28,354 nucleotides of DNA from DATLXU01 sp035575515 (GCA_035575515.1 DATLXU010000142.1:1-28354); one strand, 5' to 3'; shown: positions 15,474 to 23,690, numbered from the stretch's first letter. The notes: generated by a model from the letters alone, not told the origin. Numbers and translations are program-made.

Positions 15474-17123
15474 TCAACCGAGCGGCAGTCTGATGGTGAA
15501 TGTCGCGCCTTTGTCTTCGCCGCCGCTTTCGGCCATAACTGTCCCGCCGTGCATCTCAACAAGGTGCTTGACTATCGCAAGCCCAAGCCCAAGCCCCCCG
15601 TGCTCGCGCGTGCTCGACCCATCGGCTTGCCGAAATCGCTCAAAGACGTGAGGCAGGAAATCGGGCTTGATGCCGCAGCCCGTATCGCTCACTTTTATCT
15701 CGACGTCTGAGCCGTCGCGCTTGACCTCTACCTTTACCCGCCCTTCTTTTGGCGTGAACTTGATCGCGTTTGAAAGCAGGTTCCAGACAACCTGCTGCAA
15801 TCGGTCTGCGTCGCCTGTTATGGGGCCGATAGAATTATCGCAGCTCGTTTCGAGGCTTATTGATTTAGCCTCAGCCGCAGGGCGCACGCTCTTTATCGCC
15901 GCCTCGATAACATCAGGGAGCAGCACGGGACCAATGTTCAATTGCAGCTTGCCAGTGATGATGTTTGAAACGTCGAGTATGTCCTGAATAATCTGCGCCT
16001 GCGCCTGCGCGTTGCGCTCGATAGAGGCAATCGCGTAGTTAAAAGATTCTTTGTCGAGACCAGGCGAGCGCATTATTCGCGCCCATCCGAGTATTGAAGT
16101 CAGCGGCGTGCGCAGCTCGTGCGAAAGCGTCGTGAGGAATTCGTCTTTTAGGCGCGACACGGTTTGCGCTTCTTCGTACAACCGCGCGTTATCAATCGCG
16201 AGCGCCGCGCGCCGCGCCAGGTCTTCGGCCAACCTTAAATCCTGCTGCCCATATCGCCGCGCCGATGACACGCTCACGAGCGAGATTGCGCCGAGCGTTC
16301 GCTTGCCCGCAATTAACGGAACTATCAAATAAGATTTGAAATCCATCTCGCGCATCCTCTTCAAATGCTCGTCGTCGCGCGCCGCCGTTTTGTACCAATC
16401 GGAATTCACTTCGGGAACGATTTCTGGCTGGCCAGTTCGTATTACCTTCGGCACGCCGTAATTCTGATTCATATCGAAGGGGTAGAGGCGGCGTATCTCG
16501 CGCAAGCTCTCTTCTTTTGATCGGTCTCGATGAGCGACGGCCACCTGTCGCAACGCGCCGTCTTCCCCGATTAAATCAACGATGCAATAATCGGCAAGGA
16601 ATGGGACCGCCAGTTGAGCGACGCTTGCAAGCGTCGTTTTGTAATCGAGCGAGCCTGCAAGTATCGCGCTCGCTTCGGCCAGGAATGCGAGCCTGCGGCC
16701 AGCCGCCTCGGCTTCGGCTCGCGCGGCCTGCTCGCGTATAAACTCGGCGCGTTCCTGTTCGGCTCGCTTGCGGTCCGTGATGTCGCGCAACGAAGCAAGA
16801 TAACACGGCTCGCCTTCCCATTCGATTTCGACGACGCACATCTCGACGACGACCGTGTCGCCGCTGCGACGACGGATATCAACTTCGGTCGCTTCGCCTA
16901 CGATAATCGGAAAGCCGAATTCCGCGCCAACAAGCTCGTCCGCGCTTCGGTCGAACAACTGTTCAGCCGCACGGTTGGCGAAGCGCACCGCGCCGTGCGC
17001 GTCGACGATTATGATGCCGTCGGCCAGTCGGTTTATGACGTTGCGAAACCGCTGCTCGCGCGCCTGTAGCTCGCGTTCGCGCTGGTCAAGAAGTTGTTTG
17101 AGATTATCGTCAGTTCCGGCCAC
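15474..17123 (-). CDS. PAS-GAF sensor histidine kinase
   Basis: A 549-residue soluble kinase without membrane segments. A short coiled coil precedes a PAS domain at about 25-120 (NVINRLADGIIIVDAHGAVR, ending LRDITDRKRAEQ). A GAF domain spans about 145-315, then the HisKA dimer with phospho-acceptor His335 in LSHELRTPL, and a HATPase domain with the N box (NLLSNAIKF), DTGCGI and GLGLGLAIVKHLVEMHGG. It is the last gene of the kai-type operon, 71 bp after kaiC, with a hairpin at 17151-17176 in that gap. A SasA-like output role or control of the operon's response regulator is inferred from position only. Confidence 0.93.
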   Translation of the reverse strand: MAGTDDNLKQLLDQRERELQAREQRFRNVINRLADGIIIVDAHGAVRFANRAAEQLFDRSADELVGAEFGFPIIVGEATEVDIRRRSGDTVVVEMCVVEIEWEGEPCYLASLRDITDRKRAEQERAEFIREQAARAEAEAAGRRLAFLAEASAILAGSLDYKTTLASVAQLAVPFLADYCIVDLIGEDGALRQVAVAHRDRSKEESLREIRRLYPFDMNQNYGVPKVIRTGQPEIVPEVNSDWYKTAARDDEHLKRMREMDFKSYLIVPLIAGKRTLGAISLVSVSSARRYGQQDLRLAEDLARRAALAIDNARLYEEAQTVSRLKDEFLTTLSHELRTPLTSILGWARIMRSPGLDKESFNYAIASIERNAQAQAQIIQDILDVSNIITGKLQLNIGPVLLPDVIEAAIKSVRPAAEAKSISLETSCDNSIGPITGDADRLQQVVWNLLSNAIKFTPKEGRVKVEVKRDGSDVEIKVSDTGCGIKPDFLPHVFERFRQADGSSTREHGGLGLGLAIVKHLVEMHGGTVMAESGGEDKGATFTIRLPLG

Positions 17124-17194
17124 TATCTACCTTCCCGCTTGTTCCCGTTCGAGCGCCAATCTGGGGCTAGGCGCTCGCTCCCCTTGCTCGCTCG

Positions 17195-18709
17195 TCATTG
17201 GTTGAACAACTCGTCGAGTCGCCCCATCTCTTCCTGCGTCAGATGCTGCGGGTTTCCAGCCAATATACCTATTACGTTTCTAAACGGCGCGCCGATGTGC
17301 ATGCCGTTCGAGTCAATCGTGAACTCGCGTATGTCTTTGTTGTGCATTGACCCGCGCATCTTCAAGACCGTAAGCCCGCGCTTCATCTCGCCGAACATCT
17401 CGACGTATCGAAGCAGGATTATCGAATCGGTTATCGTCGAGATGTGCGTTTCGGTGATTGAGCTTCCGCCCATAAGGCTCGTCGTCGTTGCGGTGAACAG
17501 CCCGGCAATCTCCTGATGCTTGATGTGCGAAGTCAAACTGATGACAAACTCGCGGAAGCCCTTGAGCGTCGAGACGCGCTCAAGCGCCGAAAGCGAGTCG
17601 ACCGCGACGCGATTCGGCTTGAACTCTTCGAGCACGGCTTTCATTCGTATCAGGTGATCTTCGAGTCCGGCGGTCTCCGGGTACTCGCACACGACGCGCA
17701 GCATCTGGTCGTCTTCCATCTTGCGAAAATCCATGCCCCAGCCGCTCGCGTTGCGGAACAACTGCTCGCGGCTCTCTTCAAACGCGAACAACAGGCATCG
17801 CTCGCCGTTCTTCACTCCGCCCGCGATGAACTCGGTCGTCAAAAGAGTCTTGCCTGTGCCGGTCGCGCCCGACGCAAGAATTATAGAATCGCGGAAGAAT
17901 CCCCCGCCGCACATCTCGTCAAGCTCGGCGTCTCCGGACGAGATGCGAATGTCGGAAGACTTCTGCTTCAGCTCGATTGACGAAAGCGGAATTACGACGA
18001 AGCCTTCGCCCGAAAGCACCGTAAATGGAAACTCCCGCTTCTGATGGCCCGTGCCGCGAAATTTCAATATCTCGACGGTGCGGCGGCGCTTCTCGTCTTC
18101 GAGCGAGTTGCGAAGTATGATGACGTTGTCGACGACGAACTCCTCGACGCCGAAGCGCGTTATCTCGCCGTAATCGGTCGCGCACTCTGCGGTCATAACG
18201 GCTGTGATATTCATTCGCTTGAGAGCCGACGAGATTCGGAGCAGCTCACTGCGCACGGTCGAGCCGTCTGCAAATTGGGTAAAGAGCGCGCCGAGCGAAT
18301 CCATCGAAACGCGCGATGCGCCGACTTTTTGAACGGCGTGGTCAATGCGAGCCAGCAGCGCGCCCAGGTCGTAATTGCCGACGACCATTGCTTCTTCGCC
18401 CGGCTGCGGCGACGCGTCGACGAAAATCCATCGCCCTTCATCTTCCCACTTCTGAATGTCCCAGCCGAACCCGAGCATATTGCGGCGAATGTCTGCAGGC
18501 GATTCTTCAAAGGTGACAAAGACTCCGTTGTCGTTTCCCTGTCTGATCGCTTCTGCAAGGAATTGAACGGCGAAGACCGTCTTCGCGCTCCCGGCTGTGC
18601 CGGAGATTAAAGTTATTCGGCCTTTAGGAAGACCTCCGTTTGCGATGAAATCAAATCCCGGAATCCCTGTTTTGATCTTTTCGATTGCGCCTTGTTCGAT
18701 ATTCGACAT
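17195..18709 (-). CDS. kaiC: circadian clock-type ATPase KaiC
   Basis: A 504-residue double RecA-like ATPase, KaiC-type in full length. The CI domain has Walker A GTAGSAKT (37-44) and paired catalytic glutamates in VTFEES (68-69). The CII domain has Walker A GATGTGKT (281-288) and glutamates in FAFEES (311-312). The autophosphorylation segment TETHISTITD retains Thr419, Ser424 and Thr425, aligning with Thr426, Ser431 and Thr432 of cyanobacterial KaiC, so phosphorylation cycling is possible. The ATG overlaps the kaiB stop by one base (TAATG). No kaiA is present in the window. Bacterial kaiC outside cyanobacteria may serve timing or stress functions. Confidence 0.96.
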   Translation of the reverse strand: MSNIEQGAIEKIKTGIPGFDFIANGGLPKGRITLISGTAGSAKTVFAVQFLAEAIRQGNDNGVFVTFEESPADIRRNMLGFGWDIQKWEDEGRWIFVDASPQPGEEAMVVGNYDLGALLARIDHAVQKVGASRVSMDSLGALFTQFADGSTVRSELLRISSALKRMNITAVMTAECATDYGEITRFGVEEFVVDNVIILRNSLEDEKRRRTVEILKFRGTGHQKREFPFTVLSGEGFVVIPLSSIELKQKSSDIRISSGDAELDEMCGGGFFRDSIILASGATGTGKTLLTTEFIAGGVKNGERCLLFAFEESREQLFRNASGWGMDFRKMEDDQMLRVVCEYPETAGLEDHLIRMKAVLEEFKPNRVAVDSLSALERVSTLKGFREFVISLTSHIKHQEIAGLFTATTTSLMGGSSITETHISTITDSIILLRYVEMFGEMKRGLTVLKMRGSMHNKDIREFTIDSNGMHIGAPFRNVIGILAGNPQHLTQEEMGRLDELFNQ

Positions 18710-19014
18710 TATTCGTTCCCTTCTTGCTCTTGAAATCCGCTGCGCGGCTGAAGGTCGAGTCCGACTAAAACTTTATCCATATCCGACAGGTCACCGATGA
18801 AACGGCGCGTGGGTGGCGGCAGTTGTTTTATGAGCATGGGCGTTGCGAGCACCTTGTCATCTTCGGCCAGTTGAGGGCGTTCGAGTATGTCAATGATGAC
18901 AAGCTCGCACTCTTCCCCGATCTTCTCGTCGCATATCTGCCGGAGATTGGCTACGGCGCGCGTTGAGCGCGGCGTCTGCCCTGTGATGTACAGCTTCAAA
19001 AGATATTTGTTCAA
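18709..19014 (-). CDS. kaiB: circadian clock-type protein KaiB
   Basis: A 101-residue thioredoxin-like protein close to cyanobacterial KaiB. LKLYITGQTP, VIDILERPQLAEDDKVLATP and RRFIGDLSDMDKVLVGLDL match the family along its whole length. KaiB refolds to bind phosphorylated KaiC and promotes dephosphorylation. A longer-than-usual tail ends QPRSGFQEQEGNE. The start appears to be TTG at 19014, sharing TTGA with the stop of the response-regulator gene, so the two are translationally coupled; kaiC follows with a 1-nt overlap. Order in the operon is response regulator, kaiB, kaiC, kinase. Confidence 0.96.
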   Translation of the reverse strand: MNKYLLKLYITGQTPRSTRAVANLRQICDEKIGEECELVIIDILERPQLAEDDKVLATPMLIKQLPPPTRRFIGDLSDMDKVLVGLDLQPRSGFQEQEGNE

Positions 19015-19871
19015 TGGTCTGCGCCCTCCGTCTGCGCCCTGTTTCTGGAGGTATTGATTGCGCTCGCGCCGAGAGAGCGGCTGCGATAATAAGTGACCAG
19101 GTGTCCCATCATCTCGACCAACCTCATGCGCCCTTCGTTTATGTAAGCCCGCGCTTTTTTAGCGGTGGCGTCGGTCAGCTTCATCTTCAACGCGGTGCTG
19201 TGAAGATCAACCACGTCGCGCGGTCCCGCGTTCAAAAATCCCAACTGCTCGACGATCTCCTGCAGCGACTCCGTCACGCGATTATTTATCTTGTAGGCCT
19301 GCTGCTCAAGCGCAAGCTCAAGCACGCTTGCGTACTGTTGAACCATCTGGTTGAAAATATCGGGGAAGCTCTGCCTGAGCGGGCGCACGCCGTAGAGTTG
19401 CGCCGTGACGGGCGTCCTCGATTGCGAGGCGAATTCGCTGAGCCTGGCGATCTCTTTCCGCTGAGTGTCCGCGATGGTCGTCTCGACGTTTTCGCCTATG
19501 CGGAGCATCGCCTTGATCTGGGCGAGCAGCTTGCGGGTATCAATCGGCTTTGTGATGTAGCCGTCGGCTCCTGTTTCAAGTCCAAGCACCTGGCTGTCGG
19601 TCGAAACCTCAAGACCGGAGACGAGCACGACGAAAATTGTGGCAAGCTCAGAGTCGGTTTTAATCCGTTTGCACACATCAACGCCTGAAATGTCCGGCAG
19701 CCGCACGTCGAGCAGGATCAGGTCGGGCCGATTCTCTCTGGCTATGCGAAGACAATCCTCGCCCGTCGTGGCGCTCAGAACGTCGTAGCCTTCGCTTTTG
19801 AGTATCAGCGAATAAGCCAGCAGAGCGTCTTCGTGATCATCAGCTATGAGAATGGTCGACCTGTCGCTCAC
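19011..19871 (-). CDS. response regulator with helical C-terminal domain, kai-operon member
   Basis: A 286-residue protein. Residues 1-120 are a canonical receiver: acidic pair Asp11/Asp12, phospho-acceptor Asp55 in LILLDVRLPD, Ser85 at the switch position and Lys108 in YITKPID. After a linker (about 120-165), residues about 165-275 are predicted all-helical (DIFNQMVQQYASVLELALEQ, INNRVTESLQEIVEQLGFL, INEGRMRLVEMMGHLVTYY) and match no output domain I recognise; there is no DNA-binding helix-turn-helix. Translation starts at GTG right after an in-frame TAA. Placement first in the kaiB-kaiC operon suggests it acts on, or is read out from, the KaiBC proteins. Confidence 0.88.
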   Translation of the reverse strand: MSDRSTILIADDHEDALLAYSLILKSEGYDVLSATTGEDCLRIARENRPDLILLDVRLPDISGVDVCKRIKTDSELATIFVVLVSGLEVSTDSQVLGLETGADGYITKPIDTRKLLAQIKAMLRIGENVETTIADTQRKEIARLSEFASQSRTPVTAQLYGVRPLRQSFPDIFNQMVQQYASVLELALEQQAYKINNRVTESLQEIVEQLGFLNAGPRDVVDLHSTALKMKLTDATAKKARAYINEGRMRLVEMMGHLVTYYRSRSLGASAINTSRNRAQTEGADH

Positions 19872-20029
19872 TTAAATATCAAAAGTTCCGCTCAACAATA
19901 ATTGTCGCACTCATCCAACAGAAGGTCGCAAGCGGCGGAGCGCCAGAAATATGACAACTCCTCAACATGGCAGGGCCGATTTATTAGAAAGCATATTACG
20001 AACTTCGGGCTGGCGTGGCAAGAAGTATT

Positions 20030-20035
20030 TATAAT
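20030..20035 (+). promoter_or_regulatory. -10-like TATAAT upstream of the atp genes
   Basis: TATAAT at 20030-20035 matches the sigma70 -10 consensus exactly. No good -35 lies at the normal distance (TTCGGG at 20004 is 20 bp away). It sits in the divergent space between the kai operon and atpI. Confidence 0.3.
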
Positions 20036-20127
20036 GTCGCAGATGTTAGTGGAAGCTTATGCGCTTCCTACGGGCAGCCGCGCTTGCCAAGCCCGCGACG
20101 GCGCTGATAAAATTTGCGGCTTTAACA

Positions 20128-20595
20128 ATGGATGAAAAAGGCGACCGAGAGACCGCAGCGCCCGAAAGCGCGACCCCGGTTCAATCAACCGAGCCGCTCG
20201 CGTTTGCAAGTCCCGATAGGGTCGAGCGCCGCGTCTGGCGAAACATTCTTGTGGTCATCGTGCTTGCCACAGCCGTCGCCGCTGTCTTTGGCGATTTGAA
20301 ATTTACACTGGGCGTTGCTTTGGGCGGCGCGCTCGCGTTGTTAAACTACAAGTGGCTGCATTCGTCGCTTCGCGCAATACTTTCAGTCGGGAGCGAAAAG
20401 ACGCCGCCCGGCACGCGAATAAAGATCGTCGTGCGCTGGCTCGTTATTGCAGGCGTAGCGTGGGCCGCGAACCAGACGGGCTACTTCGATGCGGTCGGAA
20501 TAATCGCGGGACTAATGGCGCCTGCGCTTGCGGTGATGATGGAAGCGGCTTACGTGACTTATAAGACAGTTGTTCAACGCAACGGAGAAAGATAA
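20128..20595 (+). CDS. atpI: ATP synthase subunit I-like protein
   Basis: A membrane protein of about 155 residues in the position and with the pattern of AtpI/UncI. It has a polar N-terminus, then hydrophobic helices at NILVVIVLATAVAAVFG, FTLGVALGGALALLNYKWL, WLVIAGVAWAANQ and AVGIIAGLMAPALAVMM. AtpI assists assembly of the c ring. An in-frame ATG at 20059 would add 23 residues; the ATG at 20128 is preferred because the soluble acidic start MDEKGDRE then precedes the helices, but neither start has a clear ribosome binding site. atpB begins 3 bp after its stop. Confidence 0.75.
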   Translation: MDEKGDRETAAPESATPVQSTEPLAFASPDRVERRVWRNILVVIVLATAVAAVFGDLKFTLGVALGGALALLNYKWLHSSLRAILSVGSEKTPPGTRIKIVVRWLVIAGVAWAANQTGYFDAVGIIAGLMAPALAVMMEAAYVTYKTVVQRNGER

Positions 20596-20598
20596 TCA

Positions 20599-21420
20599 AT
20601 GTCGGCTATTTTACTGGCGTTACTTCAACACACAACCGAAGCGGCAAAAGAGGCAGCTCCGAGCGCAGGCCACGAAGAGCCTTGGATTGTCGAGCAGGTC
20701 AATCATCTGCTCGCGCCCGCGCTTGGCCGCGAAATACCGGGCCACGTCATAATGACGGTCATCCTGATAATACTTGCCTGCATCGGCGTGGTTCTGCTTC
20801 GCGGGCGGCTTTCGGTTGATCGTCCGTCGAAGGGGCAACAGTTGCTCGAAATCATAGTCGAGCAGATTCGCGGACTGTTGGATCAAGTCATAGGCCCGTA
20901 TGGCCGCCGCTACGTTCCGGTCATCGGCTCGTTCGCGCTCTTTATTTTAATCGGCAACCTGATGTCGCAGATACCGGGGCTGGAAGCGCCGACGGAAAAC
21001 ATCAACGTGACGGGCGCACTCGGTATCACGTCGTTTCTCTATTACATCTCGATGGGATTTCGCCAGCAGGGCTTCGGCTACCTGAAACATTTCTTGGGCG
21101 GGCTGACGGGCGTGCTTGCGTTTGCAATCGGCTGGCTGATTTTCGTCGTCGAGATTATTTCAAACAGCGTGCGGCCCGTGACGCTCTCGCTGCGATTGTT
21201 CGTCAATATGTACGCCGACCAGCAGATCGGCCATGCCTTTCTGTATCAACTGATCGCGCCAATTGTTCCGATATTCACAATCGTGCTGGGCGTGTTCGTT
21301 GCGCTTGTGCAGACATTCATCTTCATTATGCTCTCGATGGTTTATCTGTCAGAGACCGTCCCGCACGAAGAGCACGACGTGGAAGAGCACGGCCACGCGG
21401 CTGAAGCCGCTGCGCACTAA
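20599..21420 (+). CDS. atpB: ATP synthase F0 subunit a
   Basis: A 273-residue integral membrane protein forming the proton half-channels next to the c ring. The essential arginine is Arg199 in TLSLRLFVNMYADQQIGH, matching Arg210 of E. coli. Several hydrophobic helices are clear (VIMTVILIILACIGVVLL, FALFILIGNLMSQIPGLE). The C-terminus ends in a His/Glu-rich tail (HEEHDVEEHGHAAEAAAH). GGAGA lies upstream of the ATG. It follows atpI after 3 bp, but a 273-bp gap with repeats separates it from atpE. Confidence 0.96.
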   Translation: MSAILLALLQHTTEAAKEAAPSAGHEEPWIVEQVNHLLAPALGREIPGHVIMTVILIILACIGVVLLRGRLSVDRPSKGQQLLEIIVEQIRGLLDQVIGPYGRRYVPVIGSFALFILIGNLMSQIPGLEAPTENINVTGALGITSFLYYISMGFRQQGFGYLKHFLGGLTGVLAFAIGWLIFVVEIISNSVRPVTLSLRLFVNMYADQQIGHAFLYQLIAPIVPIFTIVLGVFVALVQTFIFIMLSMVYLSETVPHEEHDVEEHGHAAEAAAH

Positions 21421-21580
21421 TACCGTAAACGAGGAGGCTGGGGCGCGGCTCATTCATAGGAAGTTGACCGCACGATGCTGCTGGAGCCTTGCCGCAATCA
21501 GGGGGATGGCAAGCGTATACCGGGCGCGTGGAAATAATAACTGAGCCGAAGCTCACTCCTCCTTTGTTGATAACCCGAAC

Positions 21581-21666
21581 GTCAGGTGTCTGGGGTCAGG
21601 GATCAGGGGTCAGGGCAATAAGAATTCATACTACTTGGCGCCCGACACTCGACGCCCGGCGCCTGA
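21581..21666. repeat. inverted array of degenerate 7-bp units (atpB-atpE gap)
   Basis: The left arm at 21581-21615 reads as heptads GTCAGGT, GTCTGGG, GTCAGGG, ATCAGGG, GTCAGGG. The right arm at 21639-21666 reads CGCCCGA, CACTCGA, CGCCCGG, CGCCTGA, whose complement has the same TCRGGSG-like unit. Arms pair imperfectly but clearly. Upstream in the same gap, 21431-21452 and 21542-21561 share complementary ends (GAGGAG and CGGCTCA). Confidence 0.7.
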
Positions 21667-21693
21667 TGTTCACAACCCTCAAGGAGGATGACA

Positions 21694-22026
21694 ATGTTGA
21701 GAGTTAAAATCTTTCTGTTCTCCGTGCTGACGACATTGATATTGGTCGGCTCGGCGATGGCGCAGTCGGGAGGCGCAGCCGCAGGACAGACTCCCGCTGC
21801 CGGAACAAGCCAGTCGTGGTTCTTTCCCGCGCTCGGATCGTTCGCGGTTGGAATCGCGGCGCTGGGCGGCGCGCTCGGCGACGGGCGCGCGATTGCCGCA
21901 GCCTGCGAAGGCACGGCGCGCAATCCGGGCGCTGGCGGGCGCATCTTCACGATGCTGCTGCTGGGCCTTGCGCTGATTGAAACGCTCGTGCTGTTCACGT
22001 TCCTGACCGTGCTGCTCAAGGGCTAA
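21694..22026 (+). CDS. atpE: ATP synthase F0 subunit c (with signal-peptide-like leader)
   Basis: A 110-residue precursor, longer than the usual 70-90. Residues 1-23 resemble a signal peptide (LRVKIFLFSVLTTLILVGSA, cleavage likely after AMA), followed by a Gly/Ala/Pro linker and the two c-ring helices. The proton-binding Glu96 is in LALIETLVLF, and the polar loop is ACEGTARNPG. Asp63 in LGDGRA occupies the helix-1 site that is Ile28 in E. coli and the Na+-ligand Gln32 in Ilyobacter. AAGGAGG at 21681-21687 fixes the start at 21694, because an ATG at 21688 would be too close. A terminator follows at once. Confidence 0.93.
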   Translation: MLRVKIFLFSVLTTLILVGSAMAQSGGAAAGQTPAAGTSQSWFFPALGSFAVGIAALGGALGDGRAIAAACEGTARNPGAGGRIFTMLLLGLALIETLVLFTFLTVLLKG

Positions 22027-22050
22027 GAGGACGCGGGCGATTCATTAAAG

Positions 22051-22074
22051 GGGAGGCCGCGCGCCTCCCTTTTT
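22051..22074 (+). terminator. intrinsic terminator after atpE
   Basis: GGGAGGC (22051-22057) pairs with GCCTCCC (22063-22069) around a 5-nt loop, followed by five T residues (22070-22074) and more T-rich sequence. It lies 24 nt after the atpE stop, so no further atp genes are cotranscribed. Confidence 0.9.
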
Positions 22075-22163
22075 ATTTTGCGCGAGTGGTTATAAACTCA
22101 TCTTTACGCGCTGGAAAGCGAAGCCTTAACAGACACTCAAATTACTTCATCGGAGCAACGACA

Positions 22164-23690
22164 ATGCAATCATTCAAAGATAGCATCATAAAACTGATCA
22201 CCGAAACCTCGACAAACCTTCCGCCCGACGTGCGAGCGGCTATGGCCGAAGCCGTCGCATCAGAAAACCCCGCGACGAGCGCGGGCACGGCGCTCGCCGT
22301 CATCGCAACCAATATTGATATGGCCTGCGATGCGGAAGGCCCGATCTGCCAGGACACAGGCATGCCGACTTTTGAAATCAAAACGCCCGTCGGCGCAAAT
22401 CAAATAATTATGAAGCGCGAGATTCGCGAGAGCATAGCCGAAGCGACTCGGCGCGGGAAACTGCGGCCCAACTCGGTTGATTCGATTACGGGCGCAAACT
22501 CAGGTGACAATCTCGGACCCGGCACGCCCGTCATTCATTTCGACCAATGGGAAAACGACGACGAGATTGAAGTGAAGCTGCTGCTGAAAGGCGGCGGGTG
22601 CGAGAACAAAAACATTCAATACTCGCTTCCGACGGAACTACCGCATCTTGGCCGCGCGGGCCGCGACCTCGACGGCGTTCGCAAGTGCATCCTTCACGCC
22701 GTCTGGCAGGCCCAAGGCCAGGGGTGCAGCGCGGGCGCAATCGGCGTCTGCATCGGTGGCGACCGCACGTCGGGTTATCAATGCGCGAAAGAGCAGCTTT
22801 TGCGCACGCTTGATGACACGAACGCCGACCCGAAACTCGCTGCGCTCGAAGACTACATTATGAAAGCCGCGAATACCTTGAACATCGGCACGATGGGATT
22901 CGGCGGCGGCGTGACTTTGATAGGCTGCAAGATTGGCGCGTTGAATCGCCTGCCTGCGAGCTTCTTCGTTTCAGTCGCGTATGACTGCTGGGCGTTTCGC
23001 CGACTTGGCGTGATACTCGACGCGAAGACCGGAGAGATCAAGCGATGGCTTTATCGCGATGAGGCAAAACCTGCGCGGCGAATGTCTGCGGGCGAAGGAT
23101 TTAGCCTCACGGGTAACGAGAGAAAACTTGTCGCCCCGATCAACGAAGAGCAGATTCGCGCGCTCAAGGTCGGCGATGTCGTGATGATCTCAGGCGAGAT
23201 GTACACGGGCCGCGACGCGGTTCATTCCTACTTGATGAAGCACGAGCCGCCCGCTGACCTGAATGGTTCGGTGCTTTATCACTGCGGCCCTGTTGTGATG
23301 AAAGATAACGGCAGCTATCGCATCACCGCAGCGGGACCGACAACGAGCATCCGCGAAGAGCCTTATCAGGCCGACATAATCAAACGCTACGGCGTGCGCG
23401 CCGTCATCGGCAAAGGCGGCATGGGCACGCGGACGCTCGCTGCAATGAAAGAAGCGGGCGCGGTTTACCTGAACGCCATCGGCGGCGCGGCTCAGTACTA
23501 CGCGCGATGCATCGAGCAGGTTTTGGATGTGAACCTGCTTGAGTTCGGCATACCCGAAGCGATGTGGCACCTGAGAGTGAAAGATTTCCCGGCGATAGTG
23601 ACGATGGACGCGCACGGCAACTCGCTTCACGCCGACGTTGAGAAAGCATCCGCCATGATGCTTGCGAAGCTAGCCGATCCAGTCTTTTGA
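22164..23690 (+). CDS. class I fumarate hydratase
   Basis: Iron-sulfur fumarase interconverting fumarate and malate in the TCA cycle, with alpha and beta domains fused in one 508-residue chain. The cluster-binding cysteines are recognisable: Cys62 in GPICQDTGMP, Cys188 in GQGCSAGAIG before CIGGDR, and Cys275 in YDCWAFRR. The C-terminal beta domain carries DVVMISGEMYTGRDAVH, LYHCGPVV and IGKGGMGTRTLAAMKEAGAV. The ATG at 22164 follows GGAG at 22152-22155 and gives the family N-terminus. It stands alone after the atpE terminator. The related L(+)-tartrate dehydratase function cannot be fully excluded. Confidence 0.93.
   Translation: MQSFKDSIIKLITETSTNLPPDVRAAMAEAVASENPATSAGTALAVIATNIDMACDAEGPICQDTGMPTFEIKTPVGANQIIMKREIRESIAEATRRGKLRPNSVDSITGANSGDNLGPGTPVIHFDQWENDDEIEVKLLLKGGGCENKNIQYSLPTELPHLGRAGRDLDGVRKCILHAVWQAQGQGCSAGAIGVCIGGDRTSGYQCAKEQLLRTLDDTNADPKLAALEDYIMKAANTLNIGTMGFGGGVTLIGCKIGALNRLPASFFVSVAYDCWAFRRLGVILDAKTGEIKRWLYRDEAKPARRMSAGEGFSLTGNERKLVAPINEEQIRALKVGDVVMISGEMYTGRDAVHSYLMKHEPPADLNGSVLYHCGPVVMKDNGSYRITAAGPTTSIREEPYQADIIKRYGVRAVIGKGGMGTRTLAAMKEAGAVYLNAIGGAAQYYARCIEQVLDVNLLEFGIPEAMWHLRVKDFPAIVTMDAHGNSLHADVEKASAMMLAKLADPVF

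Noticed and set aside
19014..19688. 224-residue + strand frame opposite the response regulator
   Set aside because: Antisense shadow of a strongly supported receiver protein.
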